From: Tilletiopsis washingtonensis
Taxonomy: Eukaryota > Basidiomycota > Exobasidiomycetes > Entylomatales
Assembly: GCF_003144115.1 (NCBI RefSeq)
Contig: NW_020312018.1
Span: 357,658 to 421,657, forward strand
Length of the DNA stretch: 64,000 nucleotides
Direction: 5' to 3'
A model generated the notes under the pieces. The model ran no database searches. It had not been told where the DNA came from and saw only the letters and a program-made list of their open reading frames with translations. Both the position numbers and the translations under genes were made by a program. The first letter of the stretch is position 1, and each line of letters starts with the position of its first letter. Below, piece after piece: positions 1-9,894 of the stretch.

Positions 1-815
1 CGGCACACGGGAGGAGAGGCGGGCCGCCGCGGCCGTTGCTGGTCCGGGCGCAGCGCCTGCGTCGGAACTGGCGCTGCACCCTTGTGCTTGCCCGCGGCGC
101 CCGGCCCGTTTGGCTGCGTTCACGCGCCGCTCGCTCGAGCGCGAGCGTCTTTGTGTTGCTTGAGGCGTCGAGGGCGCAGCTGAGCAAGGCGCGGCAGAGG
201 GCACGGCTGCTGCTCTACGACCGGGCGCATCTCTCGCCCTCGCTGTGGCAGCAAGGCGTGCATGACAGCCGCCCGGCCGCGGCCTCGATGACGCTCGCCG
301 CTCCTCTCCTGCCTGCTGCCCGCTTGCTGCCGTTGCGTGCCTGCTGCTTGCGCATGATCCATCCCTCGCGCGCCCTCGGATCCGAGCAGCACCAGCTGAT
401 GACCGCTTGTGCGGCGCCTGTGCTGACGCTGCATCTGAGAGCTGCCGAGGGACGCTGCTGCAGCCTCGCATCTGCTCCTGTGGCTGCGCTGCGCCCTCTG
501 GCGCATCGGCGCGGCTCTTCGCTGCCGAGCGCTGATGGCTGCTCAGCCGCTGCATCGGATACAGCAGCACTCTCGGACCTGACGAGCTGCTGACCCTCTC
601 TCCTCTGCACCACCACCACCGCCGACGACCCCACCACCGACCGCCCGCCGCCCTCGCAAGACACCTTCCTCTCACACGCAAGCCCTCCAAGCCTGCCTGA
701 TCCCTCTCGCCCTCTCCTCACGCCCGCCTCCTCGCCTGCGCACTCCGCGCACCTCTCTCCGAGTCCCTCCTCAGCATCTCACCCCGAAGCCTCGCACCTC
801 TGCTGCCGCGCACCG
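1..815. other. Gene-free 5' flank of the G-alpha gene
   Basis: No credible protein is visible on either strand; the open frames are arginine/alanine/serine-rich translations of GC-rich DNA. From about 597 the + strand becomes a C/T-rich tract, repeating CTC and CCTC up to the start codon at 816. That is the usual look of a fungal core promoter and 5' leader. I see no TATA box. Confidence 0.5.
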
Positions 816-2535
816 ATGGGCAACTGCCTCTCCAACAGCGCGGGCAACGACGGCTCGCCCGAGTCGCTCAAGTCGCGCCAGCTCGACCGGCTGCTGCGCG
901 ACGACGAGAAGCGCATGGTCAAGGAGGTGAAGCTGCTGCTGCTCGGTGAGTCGCGCTGGGCCCCGCCGCAGGGGATGCGCAGCGCTCAAGGCATGCTGCT
1001 GTCAGGTGCGGGCGAGAGCGGCAAGTCGACCATTCTCAAGGTGAGTGGAGCAGCAGCTCAAAAGTTGCACCGCGATGCCACATGCTCAGTTTATCCGCGC
1101 TGCCCCCAGTCCATGCGCCTCATTCATCACATCCCATTCACCGCCGCCGAGCGCGAGCACTACCGGCGCCTCGTCTTTGTGAACCTGGTGCAGGGCATGA
1201 AGCTGCTGCTGGACGCCATCGAGGAGTGGGGCGGGCACTTTGAGCATCCCGAGTACGCCGTGAGTTGTGCATTGTGGCAGCGGTCGTTAAGCATCGCAGT
1301 GCTGAGAGCGAGTGGACGACGACGCATCGAAACAGACGTTTCTCTCGCTCTTCATCGCATATCCAGACATCGCCGAGGAGGAGCCGTTCCCGGCAAACTA
1401 CTTTGAGCCGCTGCGCCTGCTCTGGAACGACGCCGGCGTGCAGGCGGCGCATCGGAGAGGCAACGAGGCTGCCGTGCCGGAAAAGTGAGTCGCCGCTGGA
1501 GGCATGCGGGATGAGATAGGCCCGGAGGCGCTCGGCTGGCCGCGCTGACACTCTGTGGCTCTGCGCTCTCGCTGCAGTCTGACCTAGTGAGTGGCTGCTC
1601 CAGAGCGCGGCCTTGCTAGGCGTGAGGCTCATGAGCGCTGCGCAGCTTCTTTGCCGACCTGGACCGCTTCTTCGACCCGCGCTACGTGCCGACGGACTCT
1701 GACATCCTGCGGTGTCGCAACAAGACGACGGGCATCATTGAGACCACGTTCCCGATCGATGACCGCATGTACAGGTGAGTCGCGCAGTCTCTAGCGTGCT
1801 GCCTGCCGTTCCTAGATGCTCACGTCGCCTGCGCAGAATCCTCGATGTCGGAGGACAGGTGAGCGCAGTGCACGCGAGGGAACGAGCGACAGCAGCACTG
1901 ACGTGCTTCTTCACGCCAGCGCTCGGAGCGCAAGAAGTGGGTGCACTGCTTCGAGGGCGTCACGGCTGTGCTGTTCCTCGTGGCGCTGTCGGGCTACGAT
2001 GCCTGCCTCGTCGAGGACCGCGACAGCAACCAGATGCAAGAGTCGCTGATGCTGTGCGACTCCATCTTCAACTCAAAGGTGCGTGTGTGGCCAATCGGAG
2101 GCGACACGTGCTGACAGCTCGGCCCGCAGTGGTTTGCGCGGACGTCCATGGTGCGCTGCCTTGACAGGCTCTCTCGCTGCTCAGCACTGATGCCTCGCCG
2201 CGCCGCAGATTCTCTTCCTCAACAAGGTCGACATCTTCCGCACCAAGATCATGTACTCGAGCGTCAAATCGTACTTTCCCGACTATGACGGCGACGACCA
2301 GGACTTCAACGCCGCGCGCAACTACTTCAAGCACCGCTTCTGCCGCCTCAACCGCTCGCAGACCAAGGAGATCTACCCCTCCTTTACAAACGCTACAGAT
2401 ACGGGCCTGCTCAAGATTGTCATGGTGCGTTGCGGCCGCGTGCTGCGAAGGGAAAGAGCGCGGGCTGATGAGATTGAATTGCAGGCGAGCGTCACGGACA
2501 TCATCTTGACGACGAGCTTGCGCGACATCATGTGA
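816..2535 (+). CDS. Heterotrimeric G-protein alpha subunit, 11 exons, 356 aa
   Basis: GTP-binding alpha subunit that relays receptor signals (nutrient or pheromone sensing in fungi) at the plasma membrane. Exons inferred: 816-945, 1006-1040, 1110-1259, 1336-1484, 1578-1586, 1646-1774, 1837-1858, 1920-2078, 2130-2150, 2209-2424, 2485-2535; phases close exactly. The N-terminus MGNCLS carries a myristoylation glycine and a palmitoylation cysteine. The P-loop GAGESGKST spans the exon 1/2 junction. Switch I arginine and threonine lie in RCRNKTTG, switch II is [12 protein letters not shown] with the catalytic Gln, and NKVD and TNATDT supply guanine contacts. Exon 5 is only 9 nt; without it the conserved YFFADLDR block is not formed. 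The C-terminal tail, SLRDIM, lacks the usual -G-L-x ending, so the receptor-contact tail is atypical. The family call is firm; the subclass (Gpa1 to Gpa4) is not assigned. Confidence 0.95.
1578..1586 (+). other. 9-nt microexon of the G-alpha gene
   Basis: Flanked by CAG upstream and GTGAGT downstream. Exon 4 ends with two bases of a codon (AA). The microexon completes Asn, adds Leu and Thr, and starts a Tyr codon that exon 6 finishes, giving E-N-L-T-Y-F-F-A-D-L-D-R, the expected motif in this family. Skipping it would stay in frame but remove three residues. Confidence 0.85.
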
Positions 2536-3023
2536 TGGCCGTCGCTCAAGCACGGCAGCCGTGTGCGCCGCACTGAACAGCGTCAGGGGTCGCATGCGCC
2601 TCCAACCAGACCTGTCTTCGACTCTTACGACCCCTCGGGACCACCTCTCCTTTGCGCGCGCCGCCCCCCTCTTCCCATCGCCCGTCACCTCTTCCCCTCG
2701 ATCGCGCACGCGCCTTCACCGGCAGTCGGCGCTTCACATTCCCTTCGTCTCTGTCCCGTCTCGAGCTCTAGTTGATTCCCCCGGCCCGCGTGCTACCCCA
2801 TCCATCTGTACTTCTACCCATCATAGGACCCGCCGTCAAGAGTGAATCAAGAGCTTCATTGCGCGAGAAGACGGGGCTGATCGTGTGTGGCGCCCACTAC
2901 AGAGGTGTATGGAGCGCGCGATGGGCGACGTGTGAGACAGAGTAGAGGTGACAGATGCAGAGGAGAAGTCAGGATCGTGAAGCGTGTGTGCGAAGTCGAG
3001 GCTCGACGCGGCCGCTGATGAGC
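2536..3023. other. Spacer between convergent genes
   Basis: About 490 bases between the G-alpha stop and the stop of the minus-strand gene. No coding potential is seen. It should hold both 3' UTRs; I could not place poly(A) sites. Confidence 0.45.
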
Positions 3024-4400
3024 TCAGAAGTCGCCCTTGATGCCGCCCTTGGGCATGACGCCGCTGCGGCGCGTAGCTGCCGGCGTCATCAGAGCCGCCA
3101 GACCGCCGCCGAAGGGCGAGGTGTGGCCCGCCGTCCACGAGGCATACTTGCGGCCCGCGACGATGTCGCGCAGCTCGTCGTCAGTAGGGCATGTCCACGG
3201 AGGCGTGCTCTCGCGCGTAGAGCGCCACTTCTCAGTCATGTTGAAGCCCTCGCGCAGCTTGTCGCAGTTGAGGTTGCTAGCTCCACCCGCCGTCGAGGCG
3301 TAGTCCATGACCTGTGGCCCGCAGCTTGGTCAGCGATGCTCTGTGAGGCTCAGTGCTCGAGCCACTCACCTTCTGGATGACGTCGCGCGTGATCGGACCG
3401 TCCGGGTGCGGCACCGGAGTGCGCTCCATGACGCGCATGTTGAGTCCGTTGATCGTGCTGAGGCACAGGACGTTGAGGTAGTGCAGGATCGCCGAGCGCA
3501 CCTCCTCCTTGTTGTCGGGCGTGTTCATGGCCCACGCGACCGGGAAGAGGTAAACTTTGTAGCCATAGGGCTGAAGGCGGAGCAGAGCAGTCGCCGGATT
3601 GTTGTTGTTGCCGGCCTGTACGTCGTGGCTGAGGAGCGCGAACGAAATGTGCGTCGCTCCGAGGAAGCGGACTTCCGTGCTGCCCTTTCTGGCGCTCGCG
3701 CAGTAGACGCAGCCCTCCGAAGCTACCTGGTCTGGACGAGCAAAGCTGTCAGACGTGTGCCGCTCAGATGTAGAAGTGGAAGAACCCACTCATGCCCTTG
3801 CTCATCTCCAGAAGCACCAGGTCAGAGAGGCCCTCGTCCTCCCTCCAGCCGGAAGCCACGTCGTCGCCCTCGCGCTGCCATCCAGCAGCGAGCACGGGAA
3901 GAGCGGCCATGAGGCGCTCGTAGCCCTGCTCGTAGCTCGCCGCATCCTTGAGGACGTCGGCGGGGAAGTAGACACGCGCAGGGTCGCCCTTGAAGACGGC
4001 CGTCATCTTCTCGAGGTCGACGTCGAAGAGGTCCAGGAAGTCGAGCGTGCGGGCCGCGACGCACAGGAAGTTGGCGTAGCCCTCGGACACCATGATGACT
4101 GCGAGGAGCAAGGTGAGCATTGGGACTTCTCTGCCACTGATGTAGACCTCGGCTCACCTGAGTGCCTGAGGCTAGACGAAGTGTAGAAGGGCGAGTTGCG
4201 CGCGCGAGCCGGTCGCTGCAAGGCGGGACGTGTCAGCGTGGCTGTCTGCGCCAGAAGCTTCAGCACGCGGACTCACCAAGGGCCGTCGATGAGCTCGAGC
4301 TGTGCTTGAAGAGAGCTGTGGCTGGTCTTGCCTCGTCGATGGCGAAGAGCTCGGGGATGAGCTGGACGACGACGGCGAGGAGGCGAGGCCTGCCTCGGGT
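3024..4400 (-). CDS. Protein with AhpD-like CxxC motif (peroxidase/CMD-like, tentative)
   Basis: Minus-strand multi-exon gene with stop at 3024-3026. The 3' exons are clear: one ends in ...PKGGIKGDF, one carries a block with SEGCVYCAS followed by HISFALLSHDVQAGNNNNP, and one starts VIMVSEGYANFLCVAARTLD. The C-V-Y-C pair in a helical context resembles the redox CxxC of AhpD/carboxymuconolactone-decarboxylase-like proteins, which reduce peroxides; this is similarity by eye only. Joining the 4.1-kb and 3.7-kb exons needs a donor GTTCTT around 3780, which is unusual. Upstream, a frame reading LELIDGPCDRLARATRPS joins well across introns at about 4208-4278 and 4101-4160. The start codon is unresolved; the coding 5' end probably lies between 4280 and 4560. 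The gene is real, the function is weakly supported. Confidence 0.5.
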
Positions 4401-5311
4401 GGGCTGTATGCGTGTCGAGCGCGCGTCAGCACTGCAGCCAGTAATGCCACAGCCAAGATACGCACAGTGAGATGAAGACGAATTGATGCAGTGAGGCGGC
4501 AGTGGCGAGATGACGGGAGGTGGTGGTGAGAAGCGAAGCAGCGAGGCAGGCACGGGCACTTAAGTATGGCGGTGCGAGAGGCGGCGCGGTGCGCGTGCAC
4601 GTGCGCGGACACGCTGCTTTCGGCCTCGTCCATCACTGCCTGCTCGCAGCTGCGTTGCTGCACCCTGAAGCTCGATTCGGTGCTTCCAATTGATTGAGAG
4701 TTCCTTCACAAAGCGCAGTGAGCTGTCAACTACAGATCCGTAGGAGAATTGCGAAGGTGAGCGACAAAGATGTGACGGAAGAGACATGACTGCGCGCGCG
4801 AAGGCCGGCGCACCCCAAACCGACGCTTGGATCATGGCAGGTGCTAGCTTTACTCGTTGACCTGTGCGCCGATCGTGGCTACTCTTGCGGATGATGATGA
4901 GGAGGCAAGAGAGCGGGATAGTCTTCCGAGCGGCGCGCATCAGCGGGATGATGCGCGCGAGGTACTCAGGGGCCGCCGCCGTCAATCACGGGACGGCGAC
5001 TCAACGGCGTCCGGAGCAGCGCCGGATGAGATAGGGTGTGAGAGTGGTGGCACCTTTAGAGAGCGATCAAGACGAGCAGAGATGTTCGTCTTGTGCCGCA
5101 GTGCGCCGGCCAGCCAAGTCAGAAGGCAGGGAGCTGGGCGAGCAGCCTGTTTCGGGTGACGTGGTGGCGTCCCGCAGCAGCGCGGCCCGGGTGACGCGCT
5201 CTGCCTTGCCCGATGCAGCAAGACGAGGCCTGCCCCGAGCCTTGTCGCAGCTCTCCTCTCACCACCACCATCGTCATCCGGCTCTCTGATACACGCCTCT
5301 GGTCTGCAACC
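4401..5311. other. Divergent intergenic region
   Basis: Separates the minus-strand CxxC gene from the plus-strand gene at 5312. Open frames here, such as 4560-4985 on the minus strand, have no recognisable domain and unnatural composition. A CT-rich stretch with CTCACCACCACC at 5250-5290 precedes the ATG at 5312 and is a likely leader. The unresolved first exon of the CxxC gene may reach into the left end. Confidence 0.4.
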
Positions 5312-6329
5312 ATGCCGCAGCGCACCATCAAGCTCACCGTGCGCGTCGTCGCTCGCGCCGAGCAGCCCTCTCCCGATCTCGCCGAGAGCAGCAGCGCGAC
5401 GCAGCGTGCTCTCGCGCCGGCGATTGAGCCCGCCCGCAGCGACGGAGCGCGAGCATCGGAAAGCTCCATTCGCTCGGTCCAGGTCTTCACTCTCGAGCCT
5501 GGCGAGGAGCTCGAGTTCGCCGTCGAGGAGCTCGCCAGCGCCGGCGCGCAGCATGACGGCGCCTCCGACGGCGCAGAGCAGCATGCAGCATCTAGCAAGG
5601 CAGAGCACGTCGTCTGGCGCTCCGATGGCGAAGCTGCGCGTCACCATGCGCACTTCGCCTCCTTCTCGCACTACCATGCTCGCGGCAACACCCACGAGTC
5701 GGGCGGCAGCGTCCACACGACGGACTTCGACGACACGTCTGAGGCCGCATGCCTGCAGAGCCTTCTCGCGGGCCCAAGTCGCTCGCATACCACGTCTGCT
5801 GCGCATCAGACCGCAATCGCCACCTCAAGCTCGCATCGCAACCGAGCGCCCGAGCACAGCCGTGCTTCTAGCGATCTCTCGTGGCAAGAGCTCGTCTCCG
5901 AGATGTCCGCAGTCGCGCTCGCAGAGGGCATCGAGGGCCCGACTCCGCTTTGGCAAGTCAACGGCGGACCAGCAGTAGCACGAGCACCACGCATCGCATA
6001 CCGCAGCCGCAGTGTGTACAACACTACCTTCTCGCACCGCTCGACGCTGACGAGTCTGCCAGCACAGCTCCGCGCGAACGCTTCGAGCGCGGCTGGTGGT
6101 CGGTGACGAAGATGCTGCGCGAGGCGGGCGTGGATCAGATGTACGCCGAGCAGCTGGAGAACAATCGACTTGACAGGTGAGAGCAGATGCTCAGCTTCTT
6201 GTTGTTCAACTCCTGACGCTGCGCTGAAGGTACCTCGACTTGCGCGAGCGTGGCTTTCCGGGCGGATATCGACACTGCACCATCAGCGCGTACCTCGATG
6301 ACATCGACGCCGTCAATGCGCTCATCTAG
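5312..6329 (+). CDS. Hypothetical protein, 3 exons, 304 aa
   Basis: Exons 5312-5956, 6007-6176 and 6230-6329 with consistent phases; the first intron starts GTCAAC and ends CAG, the second starts GTGAGA and ends AAG. The N-terminal 200 residues are Ala/Ser/Glu-rich and probably disordered apart from an initial PQRTIKLTVRVV strand-like segment. The C-terminal 90 residues look folded, with ERGWWSVTKMLREAG and LDLRERGFPGGYRH blocks and an acidic YLDDIDAVNALI end. I do not recognise the family. Codon use matches the neighbours. The chief doubt is the weak donor of intron 1; without it the frame runs to a stop at 6106 and loses the folded-looking end. Confidence 0.6.
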
Positions 6330-6645
6330 CGCCCTGCCGATCTCGTGCGGCATCATCCACGTCAGGCTCCCTTCCTCGGCATCACTCTCCCGACTCCTCA
6401 GCAAGTCTTTCTGATCCTCGTCTTCCCTCGTCTCGCACCGTACTGCCAGCCTCCACGATCGACTCCCTTCTGCGGCACAGTGAAGAATCAGATTTCTACA
6501 GATGACGGCCCTCGTAGCAGGGTAGCGCGAGCTGCGCCCCGACAGAAGCTGAGAAGCGGTATGACGAGGCGATGCGAGAGAGGTGGTATGATGGATAGCT
6601 CGGGGCGCGTGTCGTGAAGTGGGCATCGGGTCGTCTGCTGCGCCG
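6330..6645. other. Spacer between convergent genes
   Basis: About 315 bases between the stop at 6327-6329 (+) and the monooxygenase stop at 6646 (-). No coding sequence or repeat is seen; it presumably carries both 3' UTRs. Confidence 0.4.
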
Positions 6646-7905
6646 TCAGGCCTTGACCGGCGAAGCGTCGGCGACGCGCGGGAAGGCGTCGTACTCGGGC
6701 AGCTTGAAGTCCTCGACCTCGGGATCGCGGTTGACGCGGCTCTTGACAAACGAGAGACTGACGATGCGAGCGCCGATGCTGAGAGCCGTCTGCAGCAGCC
6801 AGAGACGCCAGGCCGACTGCGGGTGCACGATGCCGGGGACGAAAGAAGGGAGCGCCTGCGTCTCCTCGACGAAGGGGCGGTAGACCTGCTCGTAGGCCTC
6901 GAGGGCGCGCGCCGGGTGCTCGTCGGGCGCCAGCTTGCTGAGCTCGCCAGCGAGCACACGAGCGCCGAGGATGCTCAGCGGCGCACCCATGCCAGTGAGC
7001 GGCGTCGGCGCATAGGCGGCGTCGCCGAGCGCCACGACGCGGCCGACGCTCCAGTGCCGCAGCTTGATCTGTTCGCACTTCTGCATGTAGAAGTCGGGCG
7101 CATCCTTGATGGTGTCGAGCAGCCGCGGCACCTCCCAGCCTGCATCTGCGAATTGGCGGCGCACCAGCTCTTGCTGCGCCTCGGGTCCAGCACGAGAGGC
7201 CGTCTGCCACTCTGCGCGCTGCGCGTCGGTGCGCGGGAAGAAGGAGAGACAGACGCGGAGAGTGCCGTAGGGGTCAGGGCGCACCATGGCGACGCGGTTG
7301 GGCAGCGCCGTGAAGATGCGCCACCACTCGTCGTCGCTGGCGCTGCGCGGCGCGGTCCAGTAAGCGAAGAAGGCGCCCTTGTCGTTCGTCGACACGGCGT
7401 CTGCGGGAAAGACGGCGCGCCGCGTGCGAGACCACTGGCCGTCGGCGGCGACGAGCAGCTCGACGCGGCGCGTGTCGCCGTTGCTCAGCTGCACCTCGAC
7501 GGCCTGCTCGTCGTTGGCGAGCACGTCCTGCACGGCCGTCTCGAAGAGATACTCGATGCGCTCGTGCTGCATGGTGCTGTCCATGAGGATCTGCGCCAGG
7601 TCGCCGCGCAGAATCTCGTGCTCGCTCGTCATGCTGATGCCCTCGACGGGAAAGGCGGCGTACGGCGTGCCGTGCCGGTCGACAAAGTGCGTGCCGCGCT
7701 CGGTGGTGTTGAGGCGGCGCAGCTCGGCGAAGAGGCCCATCTCCTTGAGCACACGCAGCGCCGTGCCGTTGACGTCGATGTTCTGCCCCGTCTGCGCCTG
7801 CGAGCGCGTGCGCTTCTCGACGACGGTCACCTGCATGCCGGCCTTGGCCAGGTGCCAGGCGAGCGTGGGGCCGGCAATGCCGGCGCCGCTGATGAGGACG
7901 CGCAT
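6646..7905 (-). CDS. Class A FAD-dependent monooxygenase, intronless, 419 aa
   Basis: Predicted flavoprotein hydroxylase of the PHBH/UbiH-like fold, using NAD(P)H and O2 to hydroxylate an aromatic or similar substrate. The three family motifs are in place: the N-terminal dinucleotide-binding GAGIAGPT with a following basic VVEKR (residues 7-33), the DG motif AADGQWSRTRR near residue 165, and the GD motif GRVVALGDAAYAPTPLTGMGA near residue 300. No signal peptide or membrane anchor is seen, so probably cytosolic. The length is normal. It is one uninterrupted exon, while most neighbours have several introns, which would fit acquisition from bacteria but does not prove it. Substrate cannot be read from sequence. 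Neighbours are not biosynthetic, so there is no evidence of a metabolite cluster. Confidence 0.9.
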   Translation of the reverse strand: MRVLISGAGIAGPTLAWHLAKAGMQVTVVEKRTRSQAQTGQNIDVNGTALRVLKEMGLFAELRRLNTTERGTHFVDRHGTPYAAFPVEGISMTSEHEILRGDLAQILMDSTMQHERIEYLFETAVQDVLANDEQAVEVQLSNGDTRRVELLVAADGQWSRTRRAVFPADAVSTNDKGAFFAYWTAPRSASDDEWWRIFTALPNRVAMVRPDPYGTLRVCLSFFPRTDAQRAEWQTASRAGPEAQQELVRRQFADAGWEVPRLLDTIKDAPDFYMQKCEQIKLRHWSVGRVVALGDAAYAPTPLTGMGAPLSILGARVLAGELSKLAPDEHPARALEAYEQVYRPFVEETQALPSFVPGIVHPQSAWRLWLLQTALSIGARIVSLSFVKSRVNRDPEVEDFKLPEYDAFPRVADASPVKA

Positions 7906-8740
7906 GGTGTGCTTGCGGCTTGGGTGTTGGTGGGGAGAGCGGTCGGTGCACGGAGCAGCAGAGGACTCTTATAGCGTCGAGCTCGACGTCGGGGTGCGCA
8001 GTCGAGCTGCGCAATGCCGCAGCCATGCATGTGTTGCCGGCGGCTCGGCACGCCTGCGAAGGAAGCGCACCGCGTGCAATCGCGATTTGCGCAACGTGGC
8101 GCCGCGAAGCCACCGCGGATCTCTCATGTCAGCATGCCCCTGGGACGCAGGCACCGATGCCGCGGAGGGCGCATCTAGCTCAGCACCTGCGTCAGCGCAG
8201 CGTCTCTGCGTGGCCTCGCCAACGTCGAGTGAGGCCAGACGGCGAGCGCAGCAGCGCAAAAGCGAGCGCATCCGCGGGCGCCGGTCCGAGGCCGCCGCGC
8301 ATCATCCGCGGACGCAGGCGCACCCGAGCTCGCGCTGCCCGCCATGCATGCCGCGCCGGCACCGCGGGCGCTGCGGCCTGCCGTCTGCGTCCTCGCCTCA
8401 CCGCCGCTGTCCTGCCATGCCGTCGCCGTCTCACGTCACACCCCTGCCGGCGGCAGCGATCAAGATGCAAGCTGCGGCAAGCATTCATGCCGCGGACGAG
8501 CCGTTGTGCCGCGGCAGAGGCAGGCGCCGCATGCCGAGGAGCGAGGCGAGGCCGTCGTGCTGCTCCCACGCATGCCAGCACGTGACGCATCCTTACCCCG
8601 CACTGCGGGCTCGGTGACCGGCCCGACCGCCATTGCCGGCTCGCCGAGGCTTCAGGCGCTCAACCCACGCTTCACACCACGCTGCACTCCTTGCCTCTTA
8701 CCCACTCCTTCCGCTCACCCTCGCACACACACCTGCAGCC
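7906..8740. other. Divergent promoter region with imperfect palindromes
   Basis: Lies between the start of the monooxygenase (-) and the HAD hydrolase (+). No coding features are supported. An imperfect inverted repeat sits at about 8530-8580, where GCATGC followed by a GGAGC-type block recurs in reverse complement. A C/T-rich leader with CTCACCCTCGCACACACACC precedes the ATG at 8741. Confidence 0.4.
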
Positions 8741-9760
8741 ATGGCTCCGCGCGCCGTCGTCGTGCACGACGTGCTCGGCACCCTCTTCTCCCTCGACGAG
8801 CCCATCAAGGAGCTGCAGAGCATCTTCAGCGCCCAGCTCGCCGCTGCGCCCCACATCTTCGCCGAGCTCGTCGTCATGGTGCGTGTGTTTGCCGTGTTTG
8901 CTGGCGCTGCAACTGCTGCATGCTCACGGCTCGTGACACGCACAGGACTGGTACCATGCCGCACAGCGCGACTTTGGCTTCATCAGCATGCACGGCGCCT
9001 ACCAGCCCATCGGCACGGTCTTTGCCTCGACGCTGCCGCGAGTGCTCTTGCAGGCCGGCCTGGCGCCCGAAAGCAGCAGCAGCGATCTCGCCTCCGCCAA
9101 GCGTGGCGCAGGGCGCCAGCCCGCCACGTCGGTCGAGGCTTCGGGCTTCGAAGAGGTCGTTCAGCGCATGATGGGCTCCCTCAAGCGTCTCACTCCGCGG
9201 CCAACGATGCAGCAGGCATTTGCGACGTACGAAGCAGAGGGCATCGAGGCGTGGGGCGCCTCGAATGGCAGTCGCGAGCTCTCGACGGCACTCTTCGAGG
9301 GCGCGCTGGGCAAGGGCAGCGTCAGAGACCACGGCGTGTCGGGCAAGGAGGCACTGAAGGGCGTAGGCGTATTCAGCTGCGATGAGGTGCAGATCGCAAA
9401 GCCCGATCCACGCGTCTACCAGGCGGTGCTGGAGCGCATCGAGCGAGGAGAGAAGGACATTCAGAAGTTCTTCGTCGCCACACACAGCTGGGTGAGTGTT
9501 GCGACAGAGGTCTGTCGTTGTGGCGGCTGACCCAGGCTCCGCGCGTAGGACACGTTTGCGGCACAGAAGGCCGGGTGCGTCTGAGTCTCCTGCTCTTTCG
9601 CGGCGCACTGTGGCTGATGATCGATTCGCACAGCTTCAAGGTCGTCTGGGTCACCAACGAGGAGTTCCACGGCGCCTCGGGCATCTACGGCACACCCGAC
9701 TACATCGCCACCGACCTCGCAGATGCCGCAAAGCAGATCGCCGCTGCCGTGCGCGGCTGA
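8741..9760 (+). CDS. HAD-superfamily hydrolase, haloacid-dehalogenase type, 278 aa
   Basis: Likely a 2-haloacid dehalogenase-like HAD hydrolase. Exons 8741-8878, 8946-9491, 9549-9574 (26 nt) and 9634-9760 with matching phases. Motif I is VVHDVLGTLFSL with the nucleophile Asp in a D-x-x-G-T context, as in type II haloacid dehalogenases. Motif II is ASNGS, motif III the Lys of KPDPRVY, and motif IV the Asp just after ATHSW, encoded at the start of the 26-nt exon. No targeting signal is obvious. Physiological substrate unknown; fungal members often act on phosphates or unknown metabolites rather than halogenated acids. The ATG at 8741 is preceded by a leader ending CAGCC and starts directly at the HAD fold. 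Confidence 0.85.
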
Positions 9761-9894
9761 GCGCGATCAAAGAGTCACCACAGAACGCAGCAGTCACGCG
9801 AGGAATGGCATACGTAGCATTCGTCTGGAATAGAGTAGGAGACAGGTATCGGAGAAGCGACGGGGCAGAGCAGCGAGGGGAGAGATGATACAGG

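Noticed and set aside
4560-4985. 141-aa open frame on - upstream of the CxxC gene
   Set aside because: No domain, odd composition; could at most supply part of an unresolved first exon.
6619-7974. 451-aa open frame on + opposite the monooxygenase
   Set aside because: Arg/Ala/Leu/Val-rich and motif-free; it is the complement of a clear FAD enzyme in GC-rich DNA.
6646-9760. Secondary-metabolite gene cluster around the FAD monooxygenase and the HAD hydrolase
   Set aside because: No synthase, terpene cyclase, transporter or regulator nearby; flanking genes are housekeeping.
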